DNA from: Rarobacter faecitabidus
GTDB lineage: Bacteria > Actinomycetota > Actinomycetes > Actinomycetales > Cellulomonadaceae
DNA: 64,000 bases
Assembly (NCBI RefSeq): GCF_006716265.1
Contig: NZ_VFOS01000004.1
Span: 62,001 to 126,000 of the forward strand
Direction of reading: 5' to 3'
Part shown: one piece after another, positions 28,659 through 36,670 of the stretch
Layout of the letters: each line of letters begins with the position of its first letter
Numbering within the stretch: position 1 is the stretch's first letter
Notes under the pieces: generated by a model
What the model saw: the letters and a program-made list of their open reading frames with translations, nothing else
Database searches by the model: none
What the model was told of the DNA's origin: nothing
Program-made: the position numbers and the translations under genes

Positions 28659-28679
28659 GAACCGGATTTAAACCGGTTC
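28659..28679. promoter_or_regulatory. Palindrome upstream of manA
   Basis: GAACCGG, 7-base AT-rich spacer, CCGGTTC; it lies 34 bp before the manA start in the 105-bp gap to the ROK gene. Candidate operator for the ROK regulator; the pairing is inferred from position only. Confidence 0.5.
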
Positions 28680-28730
28680 GAATAACCTAGCCCGCGCCCC
28701 AGGCGTCGTCAATTTCCTGCACACATCGTA

Positions 28731-29897
28731 CTATTCGTGCGAAATCGCGGGAATCGCCCTCTCCACCGCCAGCATGACAGCGCCGACGATCTCGCTGCGC
28801 TCTCCGAGCGCGCTGTGGACGATCTCCAGATCCTCCACGACACCGGGCTGGGCGAACCGGCTGATGGACTGTTCGACGCCGCGCAGGAACGTGTCCGAGT
28901 GCGCCCCCAATGAACCACCGAGGACAACAACCTGCGGGTTAATGCAGTTGCAGAGATCGGACAGATGCCGACCGAGGCTCCAGCCCGCCTCCGAGAGGAT
29001 GCGCACGCCCGCCACGTCCTTGATCTCGCGGAAATCGAACGTATCGGCGTCGTAGTCGCGCCCCGCGGAAAGTCCCAGCTGCCGGCGGATCGTATCGGCC
29101 GAGACGATCGACTCGAGGCATCCGCGGTTACCGCACCGGCAAAGTTCGGAGGTGCCCTGGATTGTCGTGTGGCCGATCTCCCCGGCGAGTCCGGACGCCC
29201 CGACGAAGCGCTGGCCGTTGACGATCATGGCCGCGCCGACACCGCCCGAGACCTTCACGTAGAGCACATGCTGCAGGCCGCGGCCCGCACCGCGCAACTG
29301 CTCACCATAAGCGCCGAGCGTGGCGTCATGCGCGAGGGAGACGGGGACGTTGAAGTGCCGCTCCAGCAGATCGAGGGGGCGGACGTTGATCCAGCCGGCG
29401 AGCACTGTGGGCGCATGGAGCGAGCCCGTGCGCTCGTTGATTGGACCGGGGACGCCGACCACGACGTGGTGCACGCGGCTGGCCCCCACCTCGGCGAAGA
29501 GTTTGTCGTAAAGGCGCCGGGCGAGTTGGGCTGCGCCCTCGGGGTCGTGGTCGACGTCGCACGATTCGCTGGCCTCGGCCCTGATCTCCCCGCTGAGGGT
29601 CGCGAGCGCCACGGTGACATGCCCGTGGCCGAGATCCACCCCCGCGACGAGCCCGCCGCTGCCGCGGTAGTTGAGGAAGGTGGAGGGGCGTCCGCGCTTG
29701 CCGCGGCTGTCCTGCGCCTCCTGCTGCGGCTCAATAATCCCCTCTTCGATCAGCGCCGACACGAGGTGATTAACCCCGCTGCGCGATAATCCGAGTTCGC
29801 GCATGAGGTCGCTACGGGAACAGCCGCCCGTCTGCCGGATATAGTTCAGTGCCAATTGGCGGTTGCGTAGGCGAGAGCCCATCACACCAGCGTTCAT
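28731..29897 (-). CDS. ROK-family transcriptional regulator
   Basis: ATG at 29897 is 9 bases past GGTGGAG; ATG at 29906 touches that site and is less likely. 388 residues. N-terminal winged HTH (CSRSDLMRELGLSRSGVNHL), then the ROK ATPase-like fold: GVDLGHGHVTVAL, VVVGVPGPINERTG, the zinc cluster GHTTIQ...CRCGNRGCLE, and VVLGGSLG. The zinc cluster and sugar motifs are intact, so it probably senses a sugar or phosphosugar. First gene upstream of manA in the mannoside locus. Confidence 0.9.
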   Translation of the reverse strand: MNAGVMGSRLRNRQLALNYIRQTGGCSRSDLMRELGLSRSGVNHLVSALIEEGIIEPQQEAQDSRGKRGRPSTFLNYRGSGGLVAGVDLGHGHVTVALATLSGEIRAEASESCDVDHDPEGAAQLARRLYDKLFAEVGASRVHHVVVGVPGPINERTGSLHAPTVLAGWINVRPLDLLERHFNVPVSLAHDATLGAYGEQLRGAGRGLQHVLYVKVSGGVGAAMIVNGQRFVGASGLAGEIGHTTIQGTSELCRCGNRGCLESIVSADTIRRQLGLSAGRDYDADTFDFREIKDVAGVRILSEAGWSLGRHLSDLCNCINPQVVVLGGSLGAHSDTFLRGVEQSISRFAQPGVVEDLEIVHSALGERSEIVGAVMLAVERAIPAISHE

Positions 29898-30284
29898 CGT
29901 ATTCATCTCCACCTTGACCAGCAGGGATCGCGGTCGGCGATCCGCGAGCGCCATCGCCCCGGAGGAACTGCCGTTGACCCATTGCATCGATCACCGGGGG
30001 TTCCGGCCGACCGCTTCAATTATGGCTGCCTTAGCCGTAATCGACTGCACTAGGCAGGGTATCAAAGTATAAAATTGTTCATTTTAAGACTTGAACGGGA
30101 GATGCGTGAGCGGCCACAAAATCCTAGCCACCGGGATAGGTCCGACACGCCGATTGCGACCTGAACGGGCATTCTCGCGCTCTCCCCGCTGCCGGTCAAG
30201 GCACCCGGCTGCCCGGGCGAATACGACCCGGCGAGCGTAGGCTTCTCGGACTGCCGGAACCGCTGTTCGAGGGGGAGCACCACC
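29898..30284. other. Divergent intergenic region with imperfect palindrome
   Basis: No gene seen in this gap between the leftward ROK gene and the rightward iron-enzyme gene. At 30019-30041 ATTATGGCT and AGCCGTAAT are inverted around 5 bases with one mismatch; at 30061-30092 an AT-rich stretch (AAAGTATAAAATTG) stands out from the GC-rich surroundings. Both could be ROK sites or promoter elements. Confidence 0.35.
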
Positions 30285-31406
30285 ATGCATGATAGCGATC
30301 GCGCTACGCAGACCACACCGAATCGAGTGACGGCGCTCGCGAACAGTCGGCTGTCCGTGGCGGTGCAGCCGCGCGGGCCGCTGAGCGAGTTGCTGTCCTT
30401 CACGATCGGATTGGGCGCGGCGCCGTCTCAGGTGGAGCGCGGCCTGGCCGGCGTGCAAGAGGCGGCCGATCGAGCAGTCGCCTTGTCGCCTGGGCTGGTT
30501 GTCGATGAGGATATTCAGTTGTCGCTCTTCCTTCTCTATGGCTTGCACTACGGATCAATTCCCAATCTCGAAGCGAGCCTGGAGTGGCACCCGAGCCTGA
30601 TCGCGGCCCGCCTCAGCCTCGAGGCAGCGTTCGAGCACGAGGTTCGTTCACTGGTGGATGTTCACGAACCTCCCGCTCCCCGCCGAAAAGAAGTCGCCGC
30701 CTGGTTGTTCCGAGCGACCGCTCCTCAGGGACCACCCCGGTTGCCACTCTTCATCGCGAGATCGGCGACCCTCGAACAGGTCAGGGAACTCCTGATCCAG
30801 CGCAGTATCTACACGCTGCGGGAGGCCGACCCGCATTCGTGGGCGATTCCCCGGCTGACGGGCACGGCCAAGGCCGCCCTGGTGGAGATCCAATCGGACG
30901 AGTACGGGGGTGGCGATCCCAAGCGAGTACACGCGACCATCTTCGCCCAGACGATGCGCGGGGCGGGATTGGATGACACCTACGGCGCCTATCTCGATCA
31001 GGTGCCCGCGATTACTCTCGCCTCGCAGAACATGATGTCCATGTTCGGACTGAACCGCCGGCTGCTGGGAGCGATCGTCGGCCACCTGGCAGCGTTCGAG
31101 ATGACCTCGTCCATCCCCAGCAAGCTGTACGGCGACGGTTTCCGCCGTCTCGGTTTCGCCAAGGACGTCACGTGGTACTTCGACGAGCACGTCGAGGCCG
31201 ACGCCGTTCACGAGCAGATAGCCGGTCATGACCTCGCTGGCTCCCTCGCGCAGGACCGTCCCGAATTACTCGCCGACATTCTGTTCGGCGCCCTCGCCTG
31301 CCTGGCTCTCGACGATATGGCCGGGGAGCACCTGCTTGGCGCCTGGCAACGGGGCGAGAGCTCGCTGCGGCGCCCTGCCACGGCACTGGTAGCTGATCGC
31401 CGTTGA
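30285..31406 (+). CDS. Iron-containing redox enzyme, haem-oxygenase-like fold (HDO superfamily)
   Basis: ATG at 30285 follows GAGGGGGAG. 373 residues. The all-helical C-terminal part has the ligand-like blocks LVEIQSDEYGGGDPKRVHA and EHVEADAVHEQIAGHDLA, matching the Glu/Asp/His iron ligands of this superfamily. Members are non-haem diiron oxygenases or oxidases; the substrate is unknown. A CDGSH Fe-S protein follows 52 bp downstream, a pairing I have seen in other actinobacteria, suggesting electron supply or an iron/redox role. Confidence 0.78.
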   Translation: MHDSDRATQTTPNRVTALANSRLSVAVQPRGPLSELLSFTIGLGAAPSQVERGLAGVQEAADRAVALSPGLVVDEDIQLSLFLLYGLHYGSIPNLEASLEWHPSLIAARLSLEAAFEHEVRSLVDVHEPPAPRRKEVAAWLFRATAPQGPPRLPLFIARSATLEQVRELLIQRSIYTLREADPHSWAIPRLTGTAKAALVEIQSDEYGGGDPKRVHATIFAQTMRGAGLDDTYGAYLDQVPAITLASQNMMSMFGLNRRLLGAIVGHLAAFEMTSSIPSKLYGDGFRRLGFAKDVTWYFDEHVEADAVHEQIAGHDLAGSLAQDRPELLADILFGALACLALDDMAGEHLLGAWQRGESSLRRPATALVADRR

Positions 31407-31458
31407 CGCTCCTGCGCGCCGTCGACTACCACGCACGACATACCAATAGGAGTGGAAC

Positions 31459-31659
31459 ATGAACGCCGATCAGCCCACCACGATCACCGCATATCCGAAC
31501 GGCCCGCTCATCGTCCGGGGACCCGTCGAACTGCTGGATGAATCCGGTGAACCCATCGTCCAGCCGCGCCGGGCCGTGGCTATCTGCCGCTGCGGGGCCT
31601 CCGCCATAAAGCCGTGGTGCGACGGGAGTCACAAGCTATCCGGCTTCGCAAGCGAGTGA
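31459..31659 (+). CDS. CDGSH iron-sulfur domain protein
   Basis: 66 residues; AGGAGTGG precedes the ATG. The full 2Fe-2S signature CRCGASAIKPWCDGSH is intact (three Cys and one His ligand). The N-terminal YPNGPLIVRGPVELLDESGE is the usual strand pair of single-domain bacterial members. Probably a redox-active Fe-S partner of the preceding iron enzyme. Confidence 0.93.
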   Translation: MNADQPTTITAYPNGPLIVRGPVELLDESGEPIVQPRRAVAICRCGASAIKPWCDGSHKLSGFASE

Positions 31660-31853
31660 TCCGCCATAAGCCTGCCGTGGTCAGTTCGAGACGTCCCCTA
31701 CCGGGTGCACCAAGGACGAATCCACCCGACCGTTGAACCCCAGTGGCAAGAAGTGGACGGCGATAAATCGCCGATGAGTGTCTCGGCGAGGAAAATCATG
31801 ACCGCCAACCCTCACAACATCGCACTAGAGGCCACAGCACAGGAATTCGTCGA

Positions 31854-32016
31854 GGCGAAGTCCGTGTCTTCACCACCGTACCCGCAGTACCCCTCATCGA
31901 ATCCGCCTATCCGCTGCCACGTCGCACTGGAGAGCGCGAAGGTCAGCGACCAGAACAGGTCATAGGAGCCGCCCGCGACGATCTCCCCGGGAGCGGGGGC
32001 AGGGCGCGCCGGATGT
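31854..32016 (-). pseudogene. Fragment of a family 2 glycosyltransferase (galactosyltransferase-like C-terminal part)
   Basis: Leftward reading gives PAPGEIVAGGSYDLFWSL, then TWQRIGGFDEGYCGYGGEDT and DFA, a typical GT2 C-terminal block with the GGFDE...GYGGED motif. No start or full-length frame exists around it. The rest of the 31,660-32,304 gap shows nothing I can support. Confidence 0.6.
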
Positions 32017-32304
32017 GGGGATAGTCGTAGGCGGCGAGTGCCGCGATGTCGTACCCCGGGCCGTGGGAGGGGGAAGATAGGTGACCGGCCCGCTCAGAAG
32101 GGACGTTCTCCAGCGCATCACCGCTGTGGCACTCGCGAACGCCTCGACCAGTCCGGGACGTGGCATCACATGGGAACGAGGACGGACGTTCCGCCCACGC
32201 TCAGGCGTGTGGTCTGTGCTACGTTGCTTCAGGCGTAATCCCGTCTTCCCATGCGCGATCGTTTCGGCGGCAGGGAGATAACACGAATGCGGGGCGGTGT
32301 GACG

Positions 32305-32661
32305 ATGGGTTATTTCGTATACGGCATGGTGGCCGAGTACGAGTTTGAGGATCGGATGCTGGCTCACCTCAAGGTGGCCATCGGACTCAAGCTCAGGCAT
32401 CACGAGAGCTTCTTCGTCAGTTGGTCGAACCCGGTCGAGAAGGGTAGCGGGCGAATCTCCCTGTGGGTCTCCCCCAGCATTCCCCTGATCTTCAGGTTCG
32501 CGGGAAGCCGACCGCCCGAGATCAATGCGACGTGGGTCAACGTCCTGCGGGACCTGTCCCAGTCCTCGCGGGGACTCGTGGTGATCTCCGAGCAGGAGGC
32601 AGAGGCGTACGCCCGCCAACAGGCGAAGAGTGAGAGCAATCTTCCTTCCGGAACGGCGTGA
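32305..32661 (+). CDS. Small conserved actinobacterial protein (DUF7882-like), copy 1
   Basis: 118 residues from ATG 32305 (MGYFVYGMVAEYEFEDRMLA). Pattern: short beta-hairpin YGxxxxYEFEDRxLAHLKV, then LRHHESFFVSW, then LWVSPSIPLIFRFAGSRPPE, then INATWVNVLRDLSQSSRGL. I recognise this as a family common in Microbacteriaceae-like genomes, sometimes mislabelled as DNA ligase; function unknown. Forms a tandem pair with the next gene. Confidence 0.72.
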   Translation: MGYFVYGMVAEYEFEDRMLAHLKVAIGLKLRHHESFFVSWSNPVEKGSGRISLWVSPSIPLIFRFAGSRPPEINATWVNVLRDLSQSSRGLVVISEQEAEAYARQQAKSESNLPSGTA

Positions 32662-32702
32662 AGCGGAATGTCTACTGTTGCAAACGAGGAAGGGGAACCA
32701 CG

Positions 32703-32987
32703 TTGGGTCTGCTCCACTATGGCCTGAATCAGTCATACGAGTTCGACGACAGGACACTCAATCACCTCCGTAGCGTGATCACCGGCAAACTTCTGCGGCA
32801 GGAAAGGTTTGTTCTCACTTGGCTCGACGGTGGCCACCAAAAGAGCATCTGGCTGCATCCCGGCGCCCATCTGGCCTTCGAGTTCGACGCGGCGGTGGTG
32901 CCCGAACTGGATCGGGCCTGGTTGACATCGCTGATGAATCAAGCGAACAGTCCGGCGGGGTTACGCCTCGCTCAGGCGAACCAGTAG
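32703..32987 (+). CDS. Small conserved actinobacterial protein (DUF7882-like), copy 2
   Basis: TTG at 32703 follows AAGGGGAA and yields 94 residues that align from the first residue with copy 1: YGLNQSYEFDDRTLNHLRSV, LRQERFVLTWLDGG, SIWLHPGAHLAFEFD, LDRAWLTSLMNQANSPAGL. Tandem paralogues in one transcript suggest a heteromer, but no function is known. Confidence 0.72.
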   Translation: MGLLHYGLNQSYEFDDRTLNHLRSVITGKLLRQERFVLTWLDGGHQKSIWLHPGAHLAFEFDAAVVPELDRAWLTSLMNQANSPAGLRLAQANQ

Positions 32988-33289
32988 TCGCGGCCGCCGT
33001 CAGCATCCAGGGCGGCGACTACAGAGCGTCCGCCATCGCAGCAGGCGGTCGCCGCCGCGCTGCATGTGCACAGCGCGAACATCTTGCGCGTGCGAGATGG
33101 CGCCGCGTCAGCCGTCTCTTCGCGGATCCTGAAGTCCGGTGAGCACTCGGACGGGGGCCCCGGCAACGAGTGGGGAGTCTGCCTGCCGCGCTCGTCAGCT
33201 GGGGAGACGACCTGGTACGCGCAGACGACGCGGGCGGTGGCTAGCGATGTCGGTGCGGACTCCGCGAGATCACTGAAAGACGTTTGCAT
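32972..33289 (-). CDS. Small Cys-containing hypothetical protein
   Basis: Not recognised. I support it because ATG 33289 sits 5 bases after a perfect AGGAGGT and third codon positions are strongly GC. 105 residues; the C-terminal part holds CTCSAAATACCDGGRSVVAA, four Cys in eleven residues. It overlaps the 3' end of the DUF7882-like copy 2 by 16 bp in convergent orientation. Could be a metal-binding or membrane-proximal peptide; no homology is visible. Confidence 0.55.
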   Translation of the reverse strand: MQTSFSDLAESAPTSLATARVVCAYQVVSPADERGRQTPHSLPGPPSECSPDFRIREETADAAPSRTRKMFALCTCSAAATACCDGGRSVVAALDADGGRDYWFA

Positions 33290-33527
33290 CGTTGACCTCC
33301 TCTCGAGCGTGCCTGAGCGAGTCGAGCCTAGTGCCTCGTTCGCGAATGCGCATGTACGCATTGATGAAGGCGCTACGCGCGCGGCGCAATCAGTCTCAAA
33401 CGCCCGAAATAGCCGCATTTAGGCCGGTAAGCACAATCTGCCTTTCCTGTCAACCCCCTCCTGCCGAGTCGTTGGCGCCTTGCCCCGCGGGCATCATCCT
33501 GAGGAAGCCATATGCCAATCGAGGGGG

Positions 33528-34751
33528 ATGACTGCCGTGGTCGATCAGGTTCGCGCAAACCAGCGGAGTTTCGGTGTCGAAGAGGAATACCAGCTGCTCA
33601 ACACCTGGACTGGCCGACCTGAGAACCGAGCGGCCGAGATCATCACGGCCCTCCCGGAACTGAACGGTCGAGCGGAGCGCGAGTTCCTCGCTAGTGAGCT
33701 GGAGACGGCCACTCCCGTCTGCCACTTCGCCGAGCAGGCCGAATCGTCGCTGGAAGATTTTCGCCGCCGGGTTGCTCTGGCCGCTGCGGACCAGGATGTG
33801 GTCCTGGCTGGCACCGGCCTTCCGCCGGTGGGTGGCGACACCGTAGCCAGCGTGACGCCGAAGGCGCGCTACCAGGCCATAGACGAGGCGATGCGGAGCG
33901 CCGCCGCCCATCAGTACTCCACCGGGACGCACGTGCACGTCGAAGTGCCGAGTCGAGATGTCGGGATCGAAGTTCTGGCGAGGCTCGCGCCATGGACGCC
34001 AGCCCTGCTCGCATTGAGTGCGAACTCGCCCGTATGGAACGGTGAACCCAGCGGATTCGCGAGTTGGCGTCACATCATGGGGCTGTCGTGGCCGACATCG
34101 GGCTACCCACCGGCATTCCACGATGCCAGCGAGTACGAGCGCGTCATCGCCCAGCTCGTCGATAGCGGCATCCTGCTCGACTCGGCGATGTTGACCTGGA
34201 CCTGCCGGCTCTCGGAGCGCTATCCCACCGTGGAGTTGCGGATAGCGGACGCCCAACTCACGGCCCAAGACTCGGTAGCCTTCGCCGTGATCGTTCGAGC
34301 TCTGGTCGAGCGTTGCGTTCGCGAGTGGGAGCAGGGGGTTGCTCGTCCGCAGATCCACCCAGCGCTACTGTCCGGCTCGACGTGGCTCGCCGCGCGCGAC
34401 GGCCTACAGGCCGAACTGCCGGACCCGCTGGACGGTAGGCCGCGCTCAGCGTTCAGTGTCGCCGAGCGGATGGCCAACTTCGTGGAACTCGAACTGACTC
34501 GTTTCGGTGACAGCCAGCGCGTCGATCGCTATCTCGATCGACTCGGCGAGACCGGCGGCCCCGCGCAGGTGCAACTCGACCACTTCGCCGATGCCGGGGT
34601 TCACGGCCTGCTAGATCTTTACGAGCGGGGCGCGGCTGAGACCTTGCAAGACGAGGAGCCGGCAGTCATCGGGACGCTGCCGGAAATTCACGAATCTGGC
34701 ACGGCCGAAACACTTCCACAGCCGCCGCGGCCGGAGATGAGCGCGGGATAG
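33528..34751 (+). CDS. Carboxylate-amine ligase, GCS2 family (YbdK-like)
   Basis: 407 residues. ATG 33528 directly abuts GAGGGGG; GTG at 33537 has better spacing and may be the true start. Features: FGVEEEYQLLNTWTGRP (glutamate/ATP site), GTHVHVEVPSRDVGIEVLAR, SANSPVWNGEPSGFASWRHI, and PTVELRIADAQLTAQDSVAF, all GCS2 hallmarks. Such enzymes show weak glutamate-cysteine ligase activity in E. coli; the natural product here is unknown. The nearby iron/CDGSH genes hint at redox or thiol metabolism. Confidence 0.88.
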   Translation: MTAVVDQVRANQRSFGVEEEYQLLNTWTGRPENRAAEIITALPELNGRAEREFLASELETATPVCHFAEQAESSLEDFRRRVALAAADQDVVLAGTGLPPVGGDTVASVTPKARYQAIDEAMRSAAAHQYSTGTHVHVEVPSRDVGIEVLARLAPWTPALLALSANSPVWNGEPSGFASWRHIMGLSWPTSGYPPAFHDASEYERVIAQLVDSGILLDSAMLTWTCRLSERYPTVELRIADAQLTAQDSVAFAVIVRALVERCVREWEQGVARPQIHPALLSGSTWLAARDGLQAELPDPLDGRPRSAFSVAERMANFVELELTRFGDSQRVDRYLDRLGETGGPAQVQLDHFADAGVHGLLDLYERGAAETLQDEEPAVIGTLPEIHESGTAETLPQPPRPEMSAG

Positions 34752-34806
34752 TGGCGCGGCAGCTACAAGGCGGGGCACGCGACCGCGCGAATTGCCCCGA
34801 ACATGC

Positions 34807-34841
34807 AAAAACCTCGCCCGGGTATTCCGGCGGACGAGGTT
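34807..34841 (-). terminator. Terminator belonging to the displaced tRNA-Arg
   Basis: Read leftward: AACCTCG stem, loop, CGAGGTT followed by TTTTTGC, directly beyond the tRNA 3' end. It shows that the left flank is the native downstream side of the tRNA gene. Confidence 0.75.
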
Positions 34842-34847
34842 CGCGCG

Positions 34848-34888
34848 TGCGCCCGGAGGGATTCGAACCCCCAACCTTCTGATCCGTA
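34848..34888 (-). other. 3' fragment of tRNA-Arg(ACG): putative attL of an integrative element
   Basis: Read leftward the 41 bases give the 3' half of the anticodon arm (TACGGATCAGA), variable loop, T-arm (GGGGGTTCGAATCCCTC) and acceptor 3' strand CGGGCGC plus A. The 5' half of the tRNA is missing; sequence diverges just before the anticodon. An integrase gene starts 123 bp to the right. This is the layout left by integration into a tRNA 3' end, the intact tRNA being expected at the other end of the element, outside this window. Confidence 0.75.
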
Positions 34889-35011
34889 TTCCGATGCGAC
34901 TCAGGATTGGGCAGCTCGGCAGGACACTCTTCCGTTCGCATCTTGACTGGTCAGAGCACGTTTTAGGCTCATGGCGTTTCTTCCGCATGTCTCAGGGGGT
35001 GACTGTGGACG

Positions 35012-35944
35012 ATGGGCCCCATGCGACAAACTCCCCCTCGACACCCACACCTACGTCTTGTCACTTCCGACGACACGCTTTTCTTCCTGCTCGATGAGTG
35101 GAACACCTGGATGCAGGCCCAATCCTTCTCCCCCAGGACCCGCGTGGAACGCCGACGCATCATTACAAAGCTCGCTAGAGACGCCGGCATAATACCAACT
35201 GAGTTGAGCCCACAGTCGATCTCCAATTGGTTGGCACATCACGCACAACCCTCAACTCAAGAGACGTACTACTCGGCCATCCGCGCCTGGTCAAAATGGC
35301 TCGTAGTATCAAATCGTCGTGTTGATGATCCGACGATGCATGTCCCCCGCCCGCGGGTACCAAGACGTGAACCTCGCCCGGTCGACACAAAGCACATCGA
35401 AACTCTTCTCGCCTCGGACATCCACTTGGACACCAAGACGAAAATTCTGCTGATGGCCTACGCGGGATGGAGAGTCAGTGAGGTTGCCCGCGCTCATGGG
35501 AAACAATTCGACCTCATCGCCAACCGCTTCACGCTCAAAGGTAAGGGCGCAGTTGAAGTGACCTTGCCGCTGCACCCGATTCTTGCCGAGGAAGCCCGCT
35601 TGCGGCCACGTCGTGGCCTATGGTTCCCCTCCCCCGTTGACCCACACCGTTCCGTGCGCGGGGATTCCGTGTCAACGCTCATCGCCAACGCCTTTGCGCG
35701 ATGCGGAATTGATGCGACGGCTCACCAGCTCAGACATTGGTTCGCTTCCGAATTACTCGCACGAGGCGTTGACGTTCGCGTCGTTCAGGTACTTATGAGA
35801 CACGCTTCACTGGCAACAACACAGGTCTACACCGCCGTACCGGATGAGATGCGGCGCGCTGCCATCAGCAAATTACCTAACCTGAACAGCGACACATGGC
35901 TTCAATTCGCAATTCAGTCATCGACTGGTTTGCACGACGAATAA
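35012..35944 (+). CDS. Tyrosine recombinase / integrase
   Basis: 310 residues; AGGGGGTGA lies about 10 bases before ATG 35012, and ATG 35021 is an alternative. N-terminal SAM-like core-binding domain (RRRIITKLARDAGIIPTE) and C-terminal catalytic domain with Arg in YAGWRVSEVARAHG, HQLRHWFASELLARG, and HASLATTQVYT carrying the nucleophilic Tyr. All active residues are present, so it is probably functional. Its position beside the tRNA fragment marks it as the integrase of the element extending to the right. Confidence 0.92.
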   Translation: MGPMRQTPPRHPHLRLVTSDDTLFFLLDEWNTWMQAQSFSPRTRVERRRIITKLARDAGIIPTELSPQSISNWLAHHAQPSTQETYYSAIRAWSKWLVVSNRRVDDPTMHVPRPRVPRREPRPVDTKHIETLLASDIHLDTKTKILLMAYAGWRVSEVARAHGKQFDLIANRFTLKGKGAVEVTLPLHPILAEEARLRPRRGLWFPSPVDPHRSVRGDSVSTLIANAFARCGIDATAHQLRHWFASELLARGVDVRVVQVLMRHASLATTQVYTAVPDEMRRAAISKLPNLNSDTWLQFAIQSSTGLHDE

Positions 35945-35957
35945 AGCGCCGCCATGG

Positions 35958-36243
35958 TCAGGATGCCGAGACAACTGCGAGTTCGTCGAAAGCATCGAGC
36001 AGGAATGGCTCTACCCCGGAGCTCGAGCCGGACAGCACATGGCCCCCTCCACCCTCAACCAACGGCTCCGAGACCTCGGCATCCCGCCTCGGCTCGCCCG
36101 GGCAGGCGCCCTAATCGCGCTCACCCAACAACTCCCGCCCGTGGTGCTCAGCCGCCTCACCGGTCTGGAGATCAACTCGGCGATCGCTTGGTCCGCCGCC
36201 ATCGCCGCGAACAACGCCGCCTACGCGGCGACCGTCATTGACC
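35958..36243 (+). pseudogene. C-terminal remnant of a second integrase-like protein
   Basis: In-frame sequence RDNCEFVESIEQEWLYPGAR, then LRDLGIPPRLARAGALIALT and SRLTGLEINSAIAWSA resembles the C-terminus of a large actinobacterial site-specific integrase family (pattern: LFPGRRAGQ...LGIxxRPARxxAL). No start, no catalytic domain, and the natural stop is lost: the frame runs on into arsR. Confidence 0.6.
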
Positions 36244-36290
36244 GCGTCAGCATCCCCTCCCGCACCTCACACCCTCCCAGCTATGAAATA

Positions 36291-36310
36291 ATCTGCGTAT
36301 GTACGCAGAT
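36291..36310. promoter_or_regulatory. ArsR operator overlapping the start codon
   Basis: ATCTGCGTA and TACGCAGAT form a perfect 9+9 bp palindrome around TG; the regulator's ATG (36299) lies inside it. The same core precedes the second ArsR gene at 53112-53131. Confidence 0.8.
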
Positions 36311-36670
36311 ACGAAGTGTTCCCTGTCGGCGGAGAGCGAGTATGTCGAGCTCGCAGTCGAGGTGTTCTCGATGCTCGCCGACGCGACCCGCATCCGGATC
36401 ATCCTCGCGCTGCGCGACCAGGAACTGTCGGTGAACCACCTCGCGGACATCGTCGACAAGTCCGCCCCCGCGGTCTCGCAGCATCTGGCGAAGCTGCGCC
36501 TAGCACGGATCGTGTCGACGCGGCAGGAGGGCACGAAGGTGTTCTACCGGCTGACGAATGAGCACGCCCGGCAGTTGGTCGCGGATGCGATCTTCCAGGC
36601 CCAGCACACCCTCAGCAACGACCCGGCGCACCACCGCGGCGAGCACCCTGCACCTGGGGAGGTCCGCTGA
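36299..36670 (+). CDS. ArsR/SmtB-family metal-responsive repressor
   Basis: 123 residues. Winged HTH with VFSMLADATRIRIILALRDQ, DKSAPAVSQHLAKLRLARIV and the wing TRQEGTKVFYRL. C-terminal helix NEHARQLVADAIFQAQH offers His/Asp ligands as in alpha-5 Zn/Cd/Ni sensors; there is no alpha-3 CXC pair, so arsenite sensing is unlikely. No ribosome site and a start codon inside the operator suggest a leaderless mRNA. Its stop overlaps the MFS start (TGATG), so it autoregulates the exporter. Confidence 0.92.
   Translation: MYADTKCSLSAESEYVELAVEVFSMLADATRIRIILALRDQELSVNHLADIVDKSAPAVSQHLAKLRLARIVSTRQEGTKVFYRLTNEHARQLVADAIFQAQHTLSNDPAHHRGEHPAPGEVR

Noticed and set aside
34848-34888. A complete tRNA gene
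   Set aside because: The 5' acceptor strand, D-arm and 5' half of the anticodon arm are absent; the upstream sequence does not pair.
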